Counted from the first letter of the stretch, positions 37,451-47,300 are shown. The stretch is 64,000 nucleotides of DNA from Aequorivita sinensis (GCF_006346335.1 NZ_VDMC01000011.1:1-64000), one strand, 5' to 3'. Made by a program: numbers and translations. The notes: generated by a model from the letters alone, not told the origin.

Positions 37451-38614
37451 TTAAGGTTTTATATTATATATCATTTTTAACTCATTAGTAAAATTATAAG
37501 GCCCTGGACTGAAATCATCGAATGAATACCAGCCATTATATGTTCCGTTCCACCCCCAATTCATTCTAAATTGCAGATACCAAGCGGCACCACCACCAGG
37601 AATACAGATTTTAGTACTTTTAGTTCCTTCACACACCCACATGTGACCTCCTGTATTTGTGCCACCGGTACTGGAAAGTATAACTGGTCTACTGGATTGC
37701 AATTCTTGCTTAACTATATCTTTATTATAATTTGCTTGGTTTGCAGTTGAATAACCGAAAGAGTTTTTAAAAATTCCGACAAAATTAAAAGTATTGACTA
37801 CACTAGTGGCATTACAATTATAAGTAATTACTGGAATAGCATTATGAATATCTTTGATAAATAATGCTGTGGTGTTGGTTCCATTTCCTGGAAGCATTGC
37901 TGACCAATTATAGTTTGTGGGATACTGATGATATTTCATCACTTGTGCAACAGCAATGGGAACACAACCCGCTAAATATCTATTGCATTGACCCGTACAG
38001 GAAGAATATGGCATATATGTATTGTAATCGCAACCCTGCCCCCAAGTTGTATTAATTAAAGGTCCAAATTGATAATTTTCGTTTACGCAACCGTCATCTG
38101 GGTCTTCTTTGTTAAAATATACTAAATGATCCCATTGGTATTTTATTTCATTTGATTGTACCAAATTGTTTTCTCGAATGTATTCAATATTCTTAGTAAC
38201 ATTTGTTTGCCAATCAATTATACCTAATGGCTTATCATCTAAATCTACGTCAAAAAAATCACTTTCAGAATAAGCTAAAATAGGTTTAACTCTGTTGTCT
38301 GCCGAGAGTAAAAGAAACCCTCCATTTTGATAATTTATAACATAGAATGCAGCAACATTCCTTTTGTCATTAATAGGTACAATTTGACTAATTTGGATAT
38401 TAGCGGAGTTTCCAATTCCCTTTGAACTCCCTTCAAATAAATTAGGAATAATCTCCGATCCAATTTTTGTAGCTTTTGATTGATCAATGAAATGCTCAAT
38501 CTGTTGGTATTGCAGGGGCGGCTTATCATAAGCTTCCTCCTTTTGACAAGACAATAATGTAAAGATAAAAAGCAATATGAAAGTATATTGCCAGATTCGG
38601 GGTTTGATTTTCAT
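37451..38614 (-). CDS. C10 family (streptopain-like) cysteine protease, lipoprotein
   Basis: A 387-residue protein starting MKIKPRIWQYTFILLFIF with lipobox LLSC (Cys23). Residues about 75-140 resemble the Spi/streptopain propeptide (VAAFYVINYQNGGFLLLSAD). The catalytic domain has the nucleophile C217 in AGCVPIAVAQVMKYHQYP, H324 in TGGHMWVCEG, and the C-terminal MNWGWNGTYNGWYSF motif of the family. The open frame extends up to 38782, but that extension reads into the permease fragment, so the lipoprotein start at 38614 is preferred. It is probably anchored to a membrane and secreted as a zymogen. It is the main cargo of a segment inserted between the permease gene and namZ. Confidence 0.92.
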   Translation of the reverse strand: MKIKPRIWQYTFILLFIFTLLSCQKEEAYDKPPLQYQQIEHFIDQSKATKIGSEIIPNLFEGSSKGIGNSANIQISQIVPINDKRNVAAFYVINYQNGGFLLLSADNRVKPILAYSESDFFDVDLDDKPLGIIDWQTNVTKNIEYIRENNLVQSNEIKYQWDHLVYFNKEDPDDGCVNENYQFGPLINTTWGQGCDYNTYMPYSSCTGQCNRYLAGCVPIAVAQVMKYHQYPTNYNWSAMLPGNGTNTTALFIKDIHNAIPVITYNCNATSVVNTFNFVGIFKNSFGYSTANQANYNKDIVKQELQSSRPVILSSTGGTNTGGHMWVCEGTKSTKICIPGGGAAWYLQFRMNWGWNGTYNGWYSFDDFSPGPYNFTNELKMIYNIKP

Positions 38615-38664
38615 AATACAAAAATTTAAAAGGATGGTAGGTAAAATTTTTGTACCGTAAAGTA

Positions 38665-38674
38665 GGTGCGCACC
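38665..38674. promoter_or_regulatory. GGTGCGCACC palindrome upstream of the C10 protease
   Basis: A perfect 10-bp GC-rich palindrome in very AT-rich DNA, 51 bp before the C10 start codon. A further inverted pair ACCGTA (38654-38659) and TACGGT (38689-38694) surrounds it. It could be an operator; no TAnnTTTG box was found here. Confidence 0.35.
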
Positions 38675-38744
38675 AGTACATTTACTAATACGGTGTAAAT
38701 GAAAAAAAAAAAAACGAATTGTAGGAAATTTTTTAGTTAAATTT

Positions 38745-38912
38745 TTAAAACTTATTTTTTTGAAGCCTAACGCCCGTAGCAATAGAGATTAACATCATAA
38801 TAATACCGAGCGCAATTGCAGTAATTGCAATTTTTATTATCGGTGCCGAAATACTACTTTTATAGTCCTTGGAAGCAATAATGCGCCGGGCGATGAAAAA
38901 TTCGAAATTCAC
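38745..38912 (-). pseudogene. Truncated copy of the FtsX-type permease (first 50 codons)
   Basis: From GTG at 38912 this frame encodes the same N-terminus as the intact permease (NFEFFIARRIIASKDYKSSI, then SAPIIKIAITAIALGIIMML), with three substitutions in the first 50 residues. It then runs out of homology at about 38757 and stops after 55 codons. Most base differences are synonymous, so the source copy evolved as a functional gene before truncation. Part of direct repeat copy B. Confidence 0.88.
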
Positions 38913-38953
38913 TATGATTTTATGGGCTTAACTTTTTTCAAAAATACAGTTTT
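38757..38953. repeat. Direct repeat, copy B (permease fragment plus intact namZ start)
   Basis: Matches 36579-36777 in the same orientation. In copy B the permease side is truncated and the namZ side is intact; in copy A the reverse holds. The two copies bracket the C10 protease and lipoprotein genes. Confidence 0.85.
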
Positions 38954-40199
38954 ATTGGTTGTTTTGACTATTTTTTCCTGCGGAAGTTCTACAGAGAAGA
39001 AAGAAGAAAGAGGAAAGAAAAAAGAGGGACTAGAAACAGAACTCAAGACTCAAGACGGACAAATCATCGTTGGTGCGGAGCAATTTCAGCTTTATTCTGA
39101 AATTTTGAAAGGTAAAAACGTGGGCGTGGTTGCAAATCAGACTTCTATTGTTCACGAAAAAACAAATCCCGCAGAGATTACCGGAAATATAAGTTATCTT
39201 GTTTTAAACACCCATTTAGTAGATTTTTTAATTTCGAAAAAAGTCTCTGTAAAAAAAGTTTTTGCACCAGAGCACGGTTTCCGAGGTACTGCAGATGCCG
39301 GCGAACACGTGAAGGATGGCGTGGATTCTAAAACTGGCGTTCCTTTAATTTCACTTTACGGCAGCAATAAAAAACCTTCGCAGGAACAATTAAAAGGAAT
39401 TGACGTTGTGGTTTTTGATATACAAGATGTAGGCGCGCGGTTCTACACCTACATTTCTACGCTACATTATGTAATGGAAGCTTGCGCGGAGTTAGGAATT
39501 CCAGTAATCGTTCTCGACCGCCCAAATCCTAATGGACATTTTATTGACGGCCCAATCTTAGAAGCGGAAAATCAAAGTTTTGTAGGGATGCACCCAACTC
39601 CTATTGTACATGGAATGACAATAGCCGAATACGCAAAAATGATAAATGGGGAGGGCTGGTTAAAAAACAGTATAAAATGTGAATTGAGTGTGGTAACTAT
39701 GAAAAATTACAATCATAAAATGGAGTATTCACTTCCTATAAAACCTTCACCAAACTTACCGAATGCTCAGTCCATAAACCTCTACCCTAGTCTTTGTTTT
39801 TTTGAAGGTACATTTATAAATGCTGGTCGCGGTACCGATATGCAATTTCAAGTATTTGGAGCGCCGAGCTTACCTGCTTCAAAATATAATTTCACATATA
39901 CTCCACAATCTAATGAAGGGGCAAAAAATCCAAAATTTAAAGGAGAACTTTGTTACGGGAAAGACTTACGAAATGAGCCTAAACTTGAAAAAATCAACTT
40001 AGAGTGGTTGATTGATGCCTACAATGCCAATGGCCGAAAGAAAGATTTTTTTAATTCATTTTTCGTAAAACTAGCAGGTACTAAAAAACTACAACAACAA
40101 ATTGAACAAGGTCTTACTGCCGAAGAAATTCGAGCAACTTGGAAGGAAGGACTTAATGAATTTGGAAAAGTAAGAGAGAAGTATTTGTTGTATAAATAA
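38922..40199 (+). CDS. namZ: Exo-beta-N-acetylmuramidase, NamZ/DUF1343 family (lipoprotein)
   Basis: A 425-residue protein of DUF1343, the family of Bacillus NamZ (GH171), which removes terminal MurNAc from peptidoglycan fragments. The signal peptide ends in a lipobox FSCG (Cys20); a charged linker (EKKEERGKKKEGLE) follows. The conserved core begins VGVVANQTSIV and contains FAPEHGFRGTADAGE, PLISLYGSNKKPS, DVVVFDIQDVGARFYTYIST, LDRPNPNG and NAGRGTDMQFQVFGAP. It probably acts in cell-wall recycling at the outer membrane or periplasm. The start codon lies within direct repeat copy B. Confidence 0.9.
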   Translation: MGLTFFKNTVLLVVLTIFSCGSSTEKKEERGKKKEGLETELKTQDGQIIVGAEQFQLYSEILKGKNVGVVANQTSIVHEKTNPAEITGNISYLVLNTHLVDFLISKKVSVKKVFAPEHGFRGTADAGEHVKDGVDSKTGVPLISLYGSNKKPSQEQLKGIDVVVFDIQDVGARFYTYISTLHYVMEACAELGIPVIVLDRPNPNGHFIDGPILEAENQSFVGMHPTPIVHGMTIAEYAKMINGEGWLKNSIKCELSVVTMKNYNHKMEYSLPIKPSPNLPNAQSINLYPSLCFFEGTFINAGRGTDMQFQVFGAPSLPASKYNFTYTPQSNEGAKNPKFKGELCYGKDLRNEPKLEKINLEWLIDAYNANGRKKDFFNSFFVKLAGTKKLQQQIEQGLTAEEIRATWKEGLNEFGKVREKYLLYK

Positions 40200-40204
40200 T
40201 TTCA

Positions 40205-40280
40205 TTTCGACTCCGATCAATGACCCTATTCAATCTCCGTTAAAAGGCCGGTTTTGGTGGTTGAGCGAAGTCGAAGCCAC
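40205..40280. repeat. Short interspersed repeat cores
   Basis: TTTCGACTCCGATCA begins at 40206 on the plus strand. CTTCGACTTCGCTCA lies within 40257-40280 on the minus strand, there flanked by GTGG/CCAC. The second differs at one position from 18218-18232. These sit in the spacer between namZ and the YkgJ-type gene, which converge, and may be remnants of a repetitive element or form a weak terminator. Confidence 0.5.
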
Positions 40281-40283
40281 TAT

Positions 40284-40778
40284 TTACTTAGGCAAGCGTT
40301 TCTTCATTTCCTCTACAATATTAAAAGCTGCTGGACAGATAGCTACGTTTTTCATTGTTAAGTTAGAAATCTGCTGAAACTTTTTTCTATCGGTATGTGG
40401 AAATTCGCGACAGGCTTTTGGGCGTACATCGTAGATGCTACAGTAATTATCCGCACCTAAAAAGGTACAAGGAACACTTTGCAGTACGTAATCTTTATCT
40501 TCATCAATCCGCAAGTAGGTTTCAATAAACTGTTGCGGTTTCATTCTAAAATGCTTAGAAATACGCTCGATATCTTTATCGGTGAAAAGCGGCCCTGTGG
40601 TTTTACAGCAATTGGCACAAGTAAGACAATCTGTTCGTTCAAACTCTTCCTCGTGTAGCGCTTGCATCAAAGTATCGAGATGCTTGGGTGGCTTCTTTTT
40701 TAGTTTGGCAAAAAACTTTTTGTTTTCGGCTTCGGCTTCCTTTGCTTTTTGTGGAAGTTGACTTAGAATGTTCTTCAT
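40284..40778 (-). CDS. YkgJ-family cysteine-cluster protein
   Basis: A 164-residue cytoplasmic protein with the YkgJ-type metal-binding pattern: CLTCANCC at residues 51-58, then CTFLGADNYCSIYDVRPKAC and a following CREFPHT. These eight or so cysteines probably bind zinc or an iron-sulfur cluster. Function unknown. Its coding end faces that of namZ. Confidence 0.85.
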   Translation of the reverse strand: MKNILSQLPQKAKEAEAENKKFFAKLKKKPPKHLDTLMQALHEEEFERTDCLTCANCCKTTGPLFTDKDIERISKHFRMKPQQFIETYLRIDEDKDYVLQSVPCTFLGADNYCSIYDVRPKACREFPHTDRKKFQQISNLTMKNVAICPAAFNIVEEMKKRLPK

Positions 40779-40788
40779 TTCAATTTTA

Positions 40789-40814
40789 CTTTGCGCTCTT
40801 TGCGCCTCTGCGGT
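40789..40814. repeat. CTTTGCG-type interspersed repeat, single arm
   Basis: CTTTGCGCTCTTTGCGCCTC followed by TGCGGTG lies in the spacer between the YkgJ-type gene and the amidohydrolase. It closely resembles each arm of the inverted repeat at 44313-44374. Confidence 0.6.
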
Positions 40815-40838
40815 GCATTCTTACCACATAGTCTTTAT

Positions 40839-42476
40839 TTATTCAGCTTCGTAAACCAATTCGCCATTAATAAAAGTTGCAACCACCTTAGTGTTTGGTA
40901 ATTCTTTTTCATCAACAGTCATAATGTCTTTGTCTAGTATCGTAAAGTCAGCAAACTTACCTACCTCTATACTTCCTTTTTCATCTTCTTCAAAATTTGC
41001 AAAAGCTGCCCAAATAGTCATTCCTTTTAACGCTTCCTCACGTGTTAACGCATCTTTCATTTGGAAACCCTCTTCAGGAAAGTGTTCTAAATCTTTTCTC
41101 GCTACTGCCGAATAGAATGTATACATCGGATTTACGTGTTCAACAGGAAAATCGGTACCTAATGCAATACTTCCAGCCTTGTCTAACAAACCCTTGTAAG
41201 CATAAGCCCCTTGCATTCGCTCTGCTCCTATCCTATCTTCTGCCCAATACATATCGCTGGTACAATGTGTTGGCTGTACAGAAGGAAGTACATTATTATG
41301 GTCGTTGAAATATTCAAAGTCTTCCATCGAAATAATCTGAGCGTGTTCTACCCTCCAACGCTTATCATTTTTACCAGTTAATGCCTCTTTGTAGGCACGT
41401 AAAACAGCAATATTTGCCGAATCACCGATTGCATGTGAATTCATTTGAAACTCTGAATTAGCCAACTTGGTTGCAATAGAGTTTAACTGTTCAGAAGAAG
41501 TCATCATTGCTCCGTAATGGCCCGGCATATCACTATAAGGCTCACGCATTGCAGCTCCTCTTGAACCTAATGCTCCATCGGAATAGATTTTAAACGAACG
41601 CACATTTAGCCTGTCGGTTTTATAGGTCCCCTTATCTAAATAATAATCTAAATTCTCTGGACTATTACTCACCATTGCATACATTCTAAGCTTAAATTTT
41701 CCTTGCTTTTGAAGTGTATCAATCAATTCAATAATATTTCTATCTAAGCCTGCGTCGTCTACAGTAGTTAGCCCATATTTTAAAGCTTCTTTTTCTGCAT
41801 CTAAAAGCGCTTCAATGGAAACTTCTTTTGTTATTTCTGGGTACGTTTTAAAAACCAATTCCATAGGGCTATCCACTAACACCCCTGTTGGCTGGCCATT
41901 TTCTAAAATAACTTCCCCACCTGGCATTTTAGTTTTTGCTGTAATTCCAGCCAATTTCAATGCTTTAGAGTTTACTAAAAGGGCGTGACCATCAATTCGT
42001 CGTAATGCCACAGGAGTATCTGGGAAAAGTGAATCTAATTTTTCCTTAGTTGGAAAGTTTTTGTCCTCCCAATCATTTTGATCCCATCCGCGTCCAATGA
42101 TGTAATCTACTTTCTGCTCCAATTGGAATGTAACAACTCGTTCCAACACCTCATCATAACTCTTAGTTCCAATTAAATCTACTCTTTGTAAGCCTAAACC
42201 TAGACCATATAAATGTGCGTGTGCATCGATTAACCCAGGAACAATAGTATTGTTTTTTGCATCGTAGGTTTCCTTGATTTTATATTTTAATTCTAGTTCA
42301 GGCTTTAGGCCTATCTCTAAGATTTTCCCATCCTTTACAACTAGCGCGTTCGCCACACTAAAATCTTTATCTACTGTGTAAATTGTCGCATTTTTAATGA
42401 GTAAATCGGCAGGGATTTTCTCAGGCGCACAGGAAAAAATTGAGACGGTAAGTAAAAGAAGTAATAGTTTTTTCAT
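40839..42476 (-). CDS. YtcJ-like amidohydrolase (Amidohydro_3), lipoprotein
   Basis: A 545-residue metal-dependent hydrolase. The first residues MKKLLLLLLTVSIFSC carry a lipobox (Cys16). Metal ligands include HAH (86-88) in DAHAHLYG; further conserved motifs are RRIDGHALLVNS, NSHAIGD, VEHAQI and GTDFPVEHVNP. Substrate unknown; family members act on cyclic amides or N-acylated compounds. The open frame extends 14 codons upstream, but the lipoprotein signal shows that the ATG at 42476 is the start. The upstream terminator (42511-42539) makes it a separate unit. Confidence 0.88.
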   Translation of the reverse strand: MKKLLLLLLTVSIFSCAPEKIPADLLIKNATIYTVDKDFSVANALVVKDGKILEIGLKPELELKYKIKETYDAKNNTIVPGLIDAHAHLYGLGLGLQRVDLIGTKSYDEVLERVVTFQLEQKVDYIIGRGWDQNDWEDKNFPTKEKLDSLFPDTPVALRRIDGHALLVNSKALKLAGITAKTKMPGGEVILENGQPTGVLVDSPMELVFKTYPEITKEVSIEALLDAEKEALKYGLTTVDDAGLDRNIIELIDTLQKQGKFKLRMYAMVSNSPENLDYYLDKGTYKTDRLNVRSFKIYSDGALGSRGAAMREPYSDMPGHYGAMMTSSEQLNSIATKLANSEFQMNSHAIGDSANIAVLRAYKEALTGKNDKRWRVEHAQIISMEDFEYFNDHNNVLPSVQPTHCTSDMYWAEDRIGAERMQGAYAYKGLLDKAGSIALGTDFPVEHVNPMYTFYSAVARKDLEHFPEEGFQMKDALTREEALKGMTIWAAFANFEEDEKGSIEVGKFADFTILDKDIMTVDEKELPNTKVVATFINGELVYEAE

Positions 42477-42510
42477 CGGAATGAAGTGTTTTAGTAAAGC
42501 TGTAAAAATA

Positions 42511-42539
42511 GAAAACATCCGCCAAAGACGGATGTTTTC
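42511..42539 (-). terminator. Terminator after the outer-membrane barrel gene
   Basis: GAAAACATCCG (42511-42521) and CGGATGTTTTC (42529-42539) form a perfect 11-bp stem. On the minus strand it follows the barrel stop codon by 21 bases and ends in TTTTCTATTTTTAC. Confidence 0.8.
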
Positions 42540-42560
42540 AAAGTGTTATTTTAAAAGTGA

Positions 42561-44276
42561 TTACCAATCAAATTTATACGTAACTCCAGCTAGGCCTTGA
42601 ATTCCTTGAACTGGATAATTCATCCACTTTTTATAGTTGTCGCCAAATAAATTGCTTCCTTTTACAAAGGCTGAAAGCCTATCTGTAAATCTGTAGCCAA
42701 AACTAAGGTTAGCATCAACAAATCCGTCTAAGGTAATTTCCTCTCCTATGAATCCGGCGTTTGATATATCCTTGCGCTCTCCAACATAAAATAAGGATGC
42801 ACTACCATACAGTTTTTCAGTAATATTAAAATTAGAGAATACAGAAGCTTTTAAACTTGGTAAATTCCATGCTTCACTTTGCACATCGGTACTATAGCTG
42901 TAGTAGTTAGCATTAACCCCAACAGAAAATTGTCCTGAAACATCAACCTTAACCTCTCCAAAAAACGCTAATGTATTTATATCGTCGTAAACTACATTAA
43001 ATGAATTTCCATAATGATATCCTTCATTTTGTGAAGTAGTAAAGTTTATATCGTTTGATTGAAATAAAGCACTGTTTTCATCTTTACCATAAGATACTCT
43101 CGCGTTGTAAGCGAAAGCATTAGAAAGCTTTCCTTTAATCCCTCCAAATGCTTCATATAATTTTTTAGTAGGTGCAATATTTAAGGTTGGGGAAACAAAT
43201 GGATTTTCCTCTTTAAAATCATAATAGGTATTCTGCTTAATTCCACCCTCTGCACCACCATATGCAATTACAGTTTCGTCAAGCAATCTATACGAAACAT
43301 TCACTTTTGGATAAAGTGAAAAGTTGGTGTCGCTATTTTCAGTGTCTAAACTCACATACCCTGCAACCCCCAAAGAAACACTAAGATCGTTATTTACAAA
43401 GTTGATAGATGGCGCCAGTCCTACATTTAAATAACTGTACTTTATATCGGTTGAGCCTGAATAATCTTTATCAAAACTCCCCACCAAATAATCTAAATCC
43501 CCATCAAGTTTGAAGGTTACATTTTCTAAAGGAAAAGAGAATTCTGGTTTCAACTTAGCATTTAGCTCAGAAGAAGAAAACGAATCTCCGGTATAACGTA
43601 TAGAAGCCGCTGCTTTATCAAAAAACGAATCGTCTAAAGCAATGCTACCTCCCACATATCCGCTTAAATAGTTTTGTTTCGTATCAATTCTAGCAAGGTC
43701 TTCATCTGAATAATATCCTTTTGGAACTCCATACCAGTTGAATAATTGATGTTCTACTCCTGCATCTAATCTATAGGTAACATCCCTTTGCCTACTTGTG
43801 TAGTTTGCGTCAAGGCTAGTGTCGTAATAGTGGTTGTCTAGTTTCACACCTTTTATATCGCCTTGTGAAGAATTGTGTCTGAAAAAGAAACCAGCATTAT
43901 CTGTACGGCTTATTTCGAAATTACTGTATAATTCCCCTAAAATTGAAGTGTAATTCCCAAAACCTAAGGTGGCATAATTATCATACAACTTAACAGGTTT
44001 CGCTTTTTCTACATTTGTAGCTTTTCCTTTTGCAGGAGTGAATGTTGATGCTACAGGAACAGAAAATATACTATACTTCACATCTTTTTTAGCGGTTGAA
44101 ACCGAATCGTTTAAGGACGGGGTTTCCTTTACTTTAAAAGCATCTGAAATAGTTGGAGTATATGGTTTTACAATATTTACCACTTCAGGATCTAATTCCT
44201 TTTCCTGTGCATTTGCAGAAAAATGAAAAAGAAATAATGCTGGGATTGAAAATAAAACTATTTGTTTTATGGACAT
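42561..44276 (-). CDS. Outer-membrane beta-barrel protein (TonB-receptor-like, no plug)
   Basis: A 571-residue protein with a signal peptide (cleavage after SANAQ, near 24), a linker DPEVVNIVKPYTPTISDAFK, and then alternating beta-strand segments from about residue 100 to the end (YATLGFGNYTSILGELYSNF, DTSLDANYTSRQRDVTYRLD). The C-terminal LAGVTYKFDW ends in an aromatic residue, as expected for BAM-inserted barrels. It resembles TonB-dependent receptor barrels but is short and has no plug or TonB box. It lies 101 bp downstream of the TPR gene, an arrangement conserved enough to suggest a joint envelope function. Confidence 0.8.
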   Translation of the reverse strand: MSIKQIVLFSIPALFLFHFSANAQEKELDPEVVNIVKPYTPTISDAFKVKETPSLNDSVSTAKKDVKYSIFSVPVASTFTPAKGKATNVEKAKPVKLYDNYATLGFGNYTSILGELYSNFEISRTDNAGFFFRHNSSQGDIKGVKLDNHYYDTSLDANYTSRQRDVTYRLDAGVEHQLFNWYGVPKGYYSDEDLARIDTKQNYLSGYVGGSIALDDSFFDKAAASIRYTGDSFSSSELNAKLKPEFSFPLENVTFKLDGDLDYLVGSFDKDYSGSTDIKYSYLNVGLAPSINFVNNDLSVSLGVAGYVSLDTENSDTNFSLYPKVNVSYRLLDETVIAYGGAEGGIKQNTYYDFKEENPFVSPTLNIAPTKKLYEAFGGIKGKLSNAFAYNARVSYGKDENSALFQSNDINFTTSQNEGYHYGNSFNVVYDDINTLAFFGEVKVDVSGQFSVGVNANYYSYSTDVQSEAWNLPSLKASVFSNFNITEKLYGSASLFYVGERKDISNAGFIGEEITLDGFVDANLSFGYRFTDRLSAFVKGSNLFGDNYKKWMNYPVQGIQGLAGVTYKFDW

Positions 44277-44312
44277 ATTTTCAAAAATTTATATTTATTG
44301 TTTTAATGATTT

Positions 44313-44374
44313 CTTTGCGTCCTTGGCGTCTCGGCGGTAAAAATTACACCGCAAAGTCGCAGAAAGCGCAGAGG
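44313..44374. repeat. CTTTGCG-type inverted repeat
   Basis: The left arm starts CTTTGCGTCCTTGGCGTCTC; the right arm read on the minus strand starts CTCTGCGCTTTCTGCGACTT. Both end in GCGGT and enclose AAAAATTA. A related single arm is at 40789-40814. It lies between the TPR stop codon and the barrel gene. Confidence 0.7.
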
Positions 44375-44377
44375 TTT

Positions 44378-47300
44378 TTAGTTTCCGGTTTCTACAGATG
44401 AATTTGTTTTTGCTTCAGCGTTTTTAATCACAGCTAATTCTGCTTTTGCTTCTTCAACTACTTCTGGATATTCAGTGAAGTTTTTAGTAACGCTTTCCAA
44501 AATATAAGTTGCTTGATACGCGTCGTTTAGCGCATAAAAGTTTTTAGCCATTAGCACCAAACCTTTTGCTCCATAAAGCTTATATCCCGAATAATCTTTA
44601 GCTAATTTCTGAACCGATGCATTTGAAGCCTCATAATTTCCTTCTTTGTTTTTGAAATAGGCATCGAAGTACAAGGCTTCAGCAGCAAGCTGGCCTGTTG
44701 CAATTTTTTGAACTTCGGCATAAGCTGTTTTAGCTTTAGCTTCGTTGTTTGTTTTCATTGCAGAACGTGCAATAATTACTTGCGCATCACTCTTAATGGA
44801 GTTATCAATTTTTGAATTCTGTAAAACCTTTTCAGCATAGTTTACTGCTTCAGCATACTTCTTCAACTCGTAAGAAGCCTTCATACTGTTAGTCTGCGCA
44901 AAGATGATATTCTGTGGAAAATCTGCTTCAGCCTCTAATCTTGTTAAGTATTTTAAAGCACTCTTATAATCTTGCTTCCCTAAATACAATTCTGAAACTC
45001 TCGATAGTGCCTGTTCTGTAAATTCGCTTCTCTCACGATTTACAACATATTCAAAATGTGGAATAGCTTTATCTGAAGCCTTGTTTGCAAAATAAATCTG
45101 ACCTAAATAGAAGTGCGCTTTTAATGCGTGTTGACCATTTGGAAACTCCTTTAAATATTCTTGAAAACGACCTTGTGCTTGTGACTGTTTGTTTTCTAGA
45201 TAAGGTTGTTCCGCTGCGAGATAAGTTGCATCATCAAGCTCTGTATCGCCAACTTGCACATACTCTAAATCTTTTACCCAACGTGCATATTCATCTACAT
45301 TACCTTGGTCTATATAAATGATTTTTGCAGATGATACTGCTTGTAAAGCTTCTTGTGTAGATGGAAAATCTTTCGCTACTCGTTTAAAAATAGCTAAGGC
45401 CTCATTACTCCTTCCGGTGTTGTCGTAAATAAGCGCTTTTTTAAGCAATGCCTTCGGAACGAAGATACTGTTTGGCGTATCGCGAATCATTTGATCGTAA
45501 GCCGAAATTGCTTCTGTGTTTTTATTTTGAGCTACATACGTATTTCCTAATTCGTATAAAGCATCATCACGGTAAACCGACTTTGGATATTTCTTAGAAA
45601 ACGCAATTAACTCCTCTATTTTCTTTTCGCTTCTATCTACAAAACCATAGCTTATAGCTTTTTGGAATTCTGCATAGTCGTTGTTACCGCCTAATTCAAC
45701 TGCAGTATTGTAATTTTCCATTGCCGGCCAGTATTGGCTTGTAACAAAATAACTATCTCCCAAACGTAAATAAGCATCTTTCTTTCTTACATTTTCGGTC
45801 GAAGATGAACTTACATAACTTTTAAAGTTTGAGATAGCATCAGCATAATTTTTTAGTTTGAATTGATTGTAAGCCACATTGTACTTCAAATTTTTATATT
45901 CTGAAGTATTTTGAGAGCCTGCTAACTTTGCAAACTTATTATAACCACTTAAAGACTTTTCATAGTTTGCCAATTGATAATCACTTTCTGCCTTCCAATA
46001 TGTTGCGCGAGCAGTGAAATCTTGGGCTTGTGGTTCTTTCAAACTCTTATCGAAATAGACGATAGCTTCGTTGTAATTCGATTCGTTATAAAGCTCTATT
46101 CCTCTGAAAAAAGCAACTTTTTGGTAAGCCGCCTTATCTGCGAAATTCTTGTTGTTTTCCAGTAACTCAAGCGCTTCTTTATAGTTTTTGGAAGTGATGT
46201 AGCTGTCTATCAGTAACTTTTTAAGCTCATCGTTATTAGCGTTGTTTGGATATTTCTCTATAAAAGAAAGAATAACTTGTGGCGTGCTTTTGTAGCTATT
46301 CCCGATCTCGTAACTCAGTTTTGCATAGTTTAAATACGCATCTTCTTGAATTTCGGCACTGAAATCCATTTCTGAAGCATTTTTAAAAGCGTTTAATGCT
46401 TCTTGTTTTTTGTTCAGTTTTAAATAACTTTCAGCTAAATGGTAATAAGCATTTTGCGCAACTGCATTCTTTCCGTCAATAATTTTATTGAATTCACCAA
46501 TAGCTTTTTCAAAATCTCCTTCTTTGTAATACGCATAACCTAGCAGGTAATAATCTGTATTATTCCATTTACCACGGGTTCCTTTGTATTCCTTTAAATA
46601 AGGAATAGCTTCGGAATATTGCCCTAGGTTAAAATAGCTTTCACCTATAATTTTTGAAAGTTGGCTTTTTTCAGCAGGAGAAGAATTATTAAATTGCTCC
46701 TTTCCCATATCTATTGCTTTCTGAAAGTTGCCAAGTTTGAAGTTCATATCGGCTTGGTAGTAGCTTAAGTCTTCCGAATAGCGCTCCTCCCCTTTTACAT
46801 CTTCAAAGTTTTTATTTGCTTCCTCGTAATCATCACCTTCATAAGCGATAAACCCTAAATAGTATTTTGCTTGCGAACCGTATTCTTGTGATGTAATCAC
46901 TCTATTGAAGTAGTTTTTTGCCTCGTCGTAACGTTTCGCTTTAAAATAAACGTATCCATTATTAAAGTTAAAACGCTCTTTCTCACTTCGGCTTAAACTA
47001 AATTCATCAACCTTGTTGTACCATTTTTGAGCGTGAGAATATTTTCCATTGTCGAAATAGTAATTTGCAACATCTATATACGCAGAGTTTCGTTTTAAAC
47101 TAGTAGGATGATTTTCGACAAACGACTCCATTAATTGATCGGCATTTTGTTGATTTAAGCGAACAGCTGCATTAGCAATGTAGTAAGCACAGTCGCTTTG
47201 CACTGTTTCATCATCTGAACTATTTTTTATTTTATCGAAAAGACTTTGGGCTGCTAAGTACTGCCCATTATTATACATCTCCAAAGCCTGGTTGAATTCT

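Noticed and set aside
38615-38782. N-terminal extension of the C10 protease frame up to 38782
   Set aside because: The extension would read into the duplicated permease fragment and bury the lipoprotein signal, which begins at 38614.
36579-38953. Insertion sequence or composite transposon as cause of the C10 insertion
   Set aside because: There is no transposase, no terminal inverted repeats, and the flanking direct repeats are far longer than target-site duplications and are diverged from each other.
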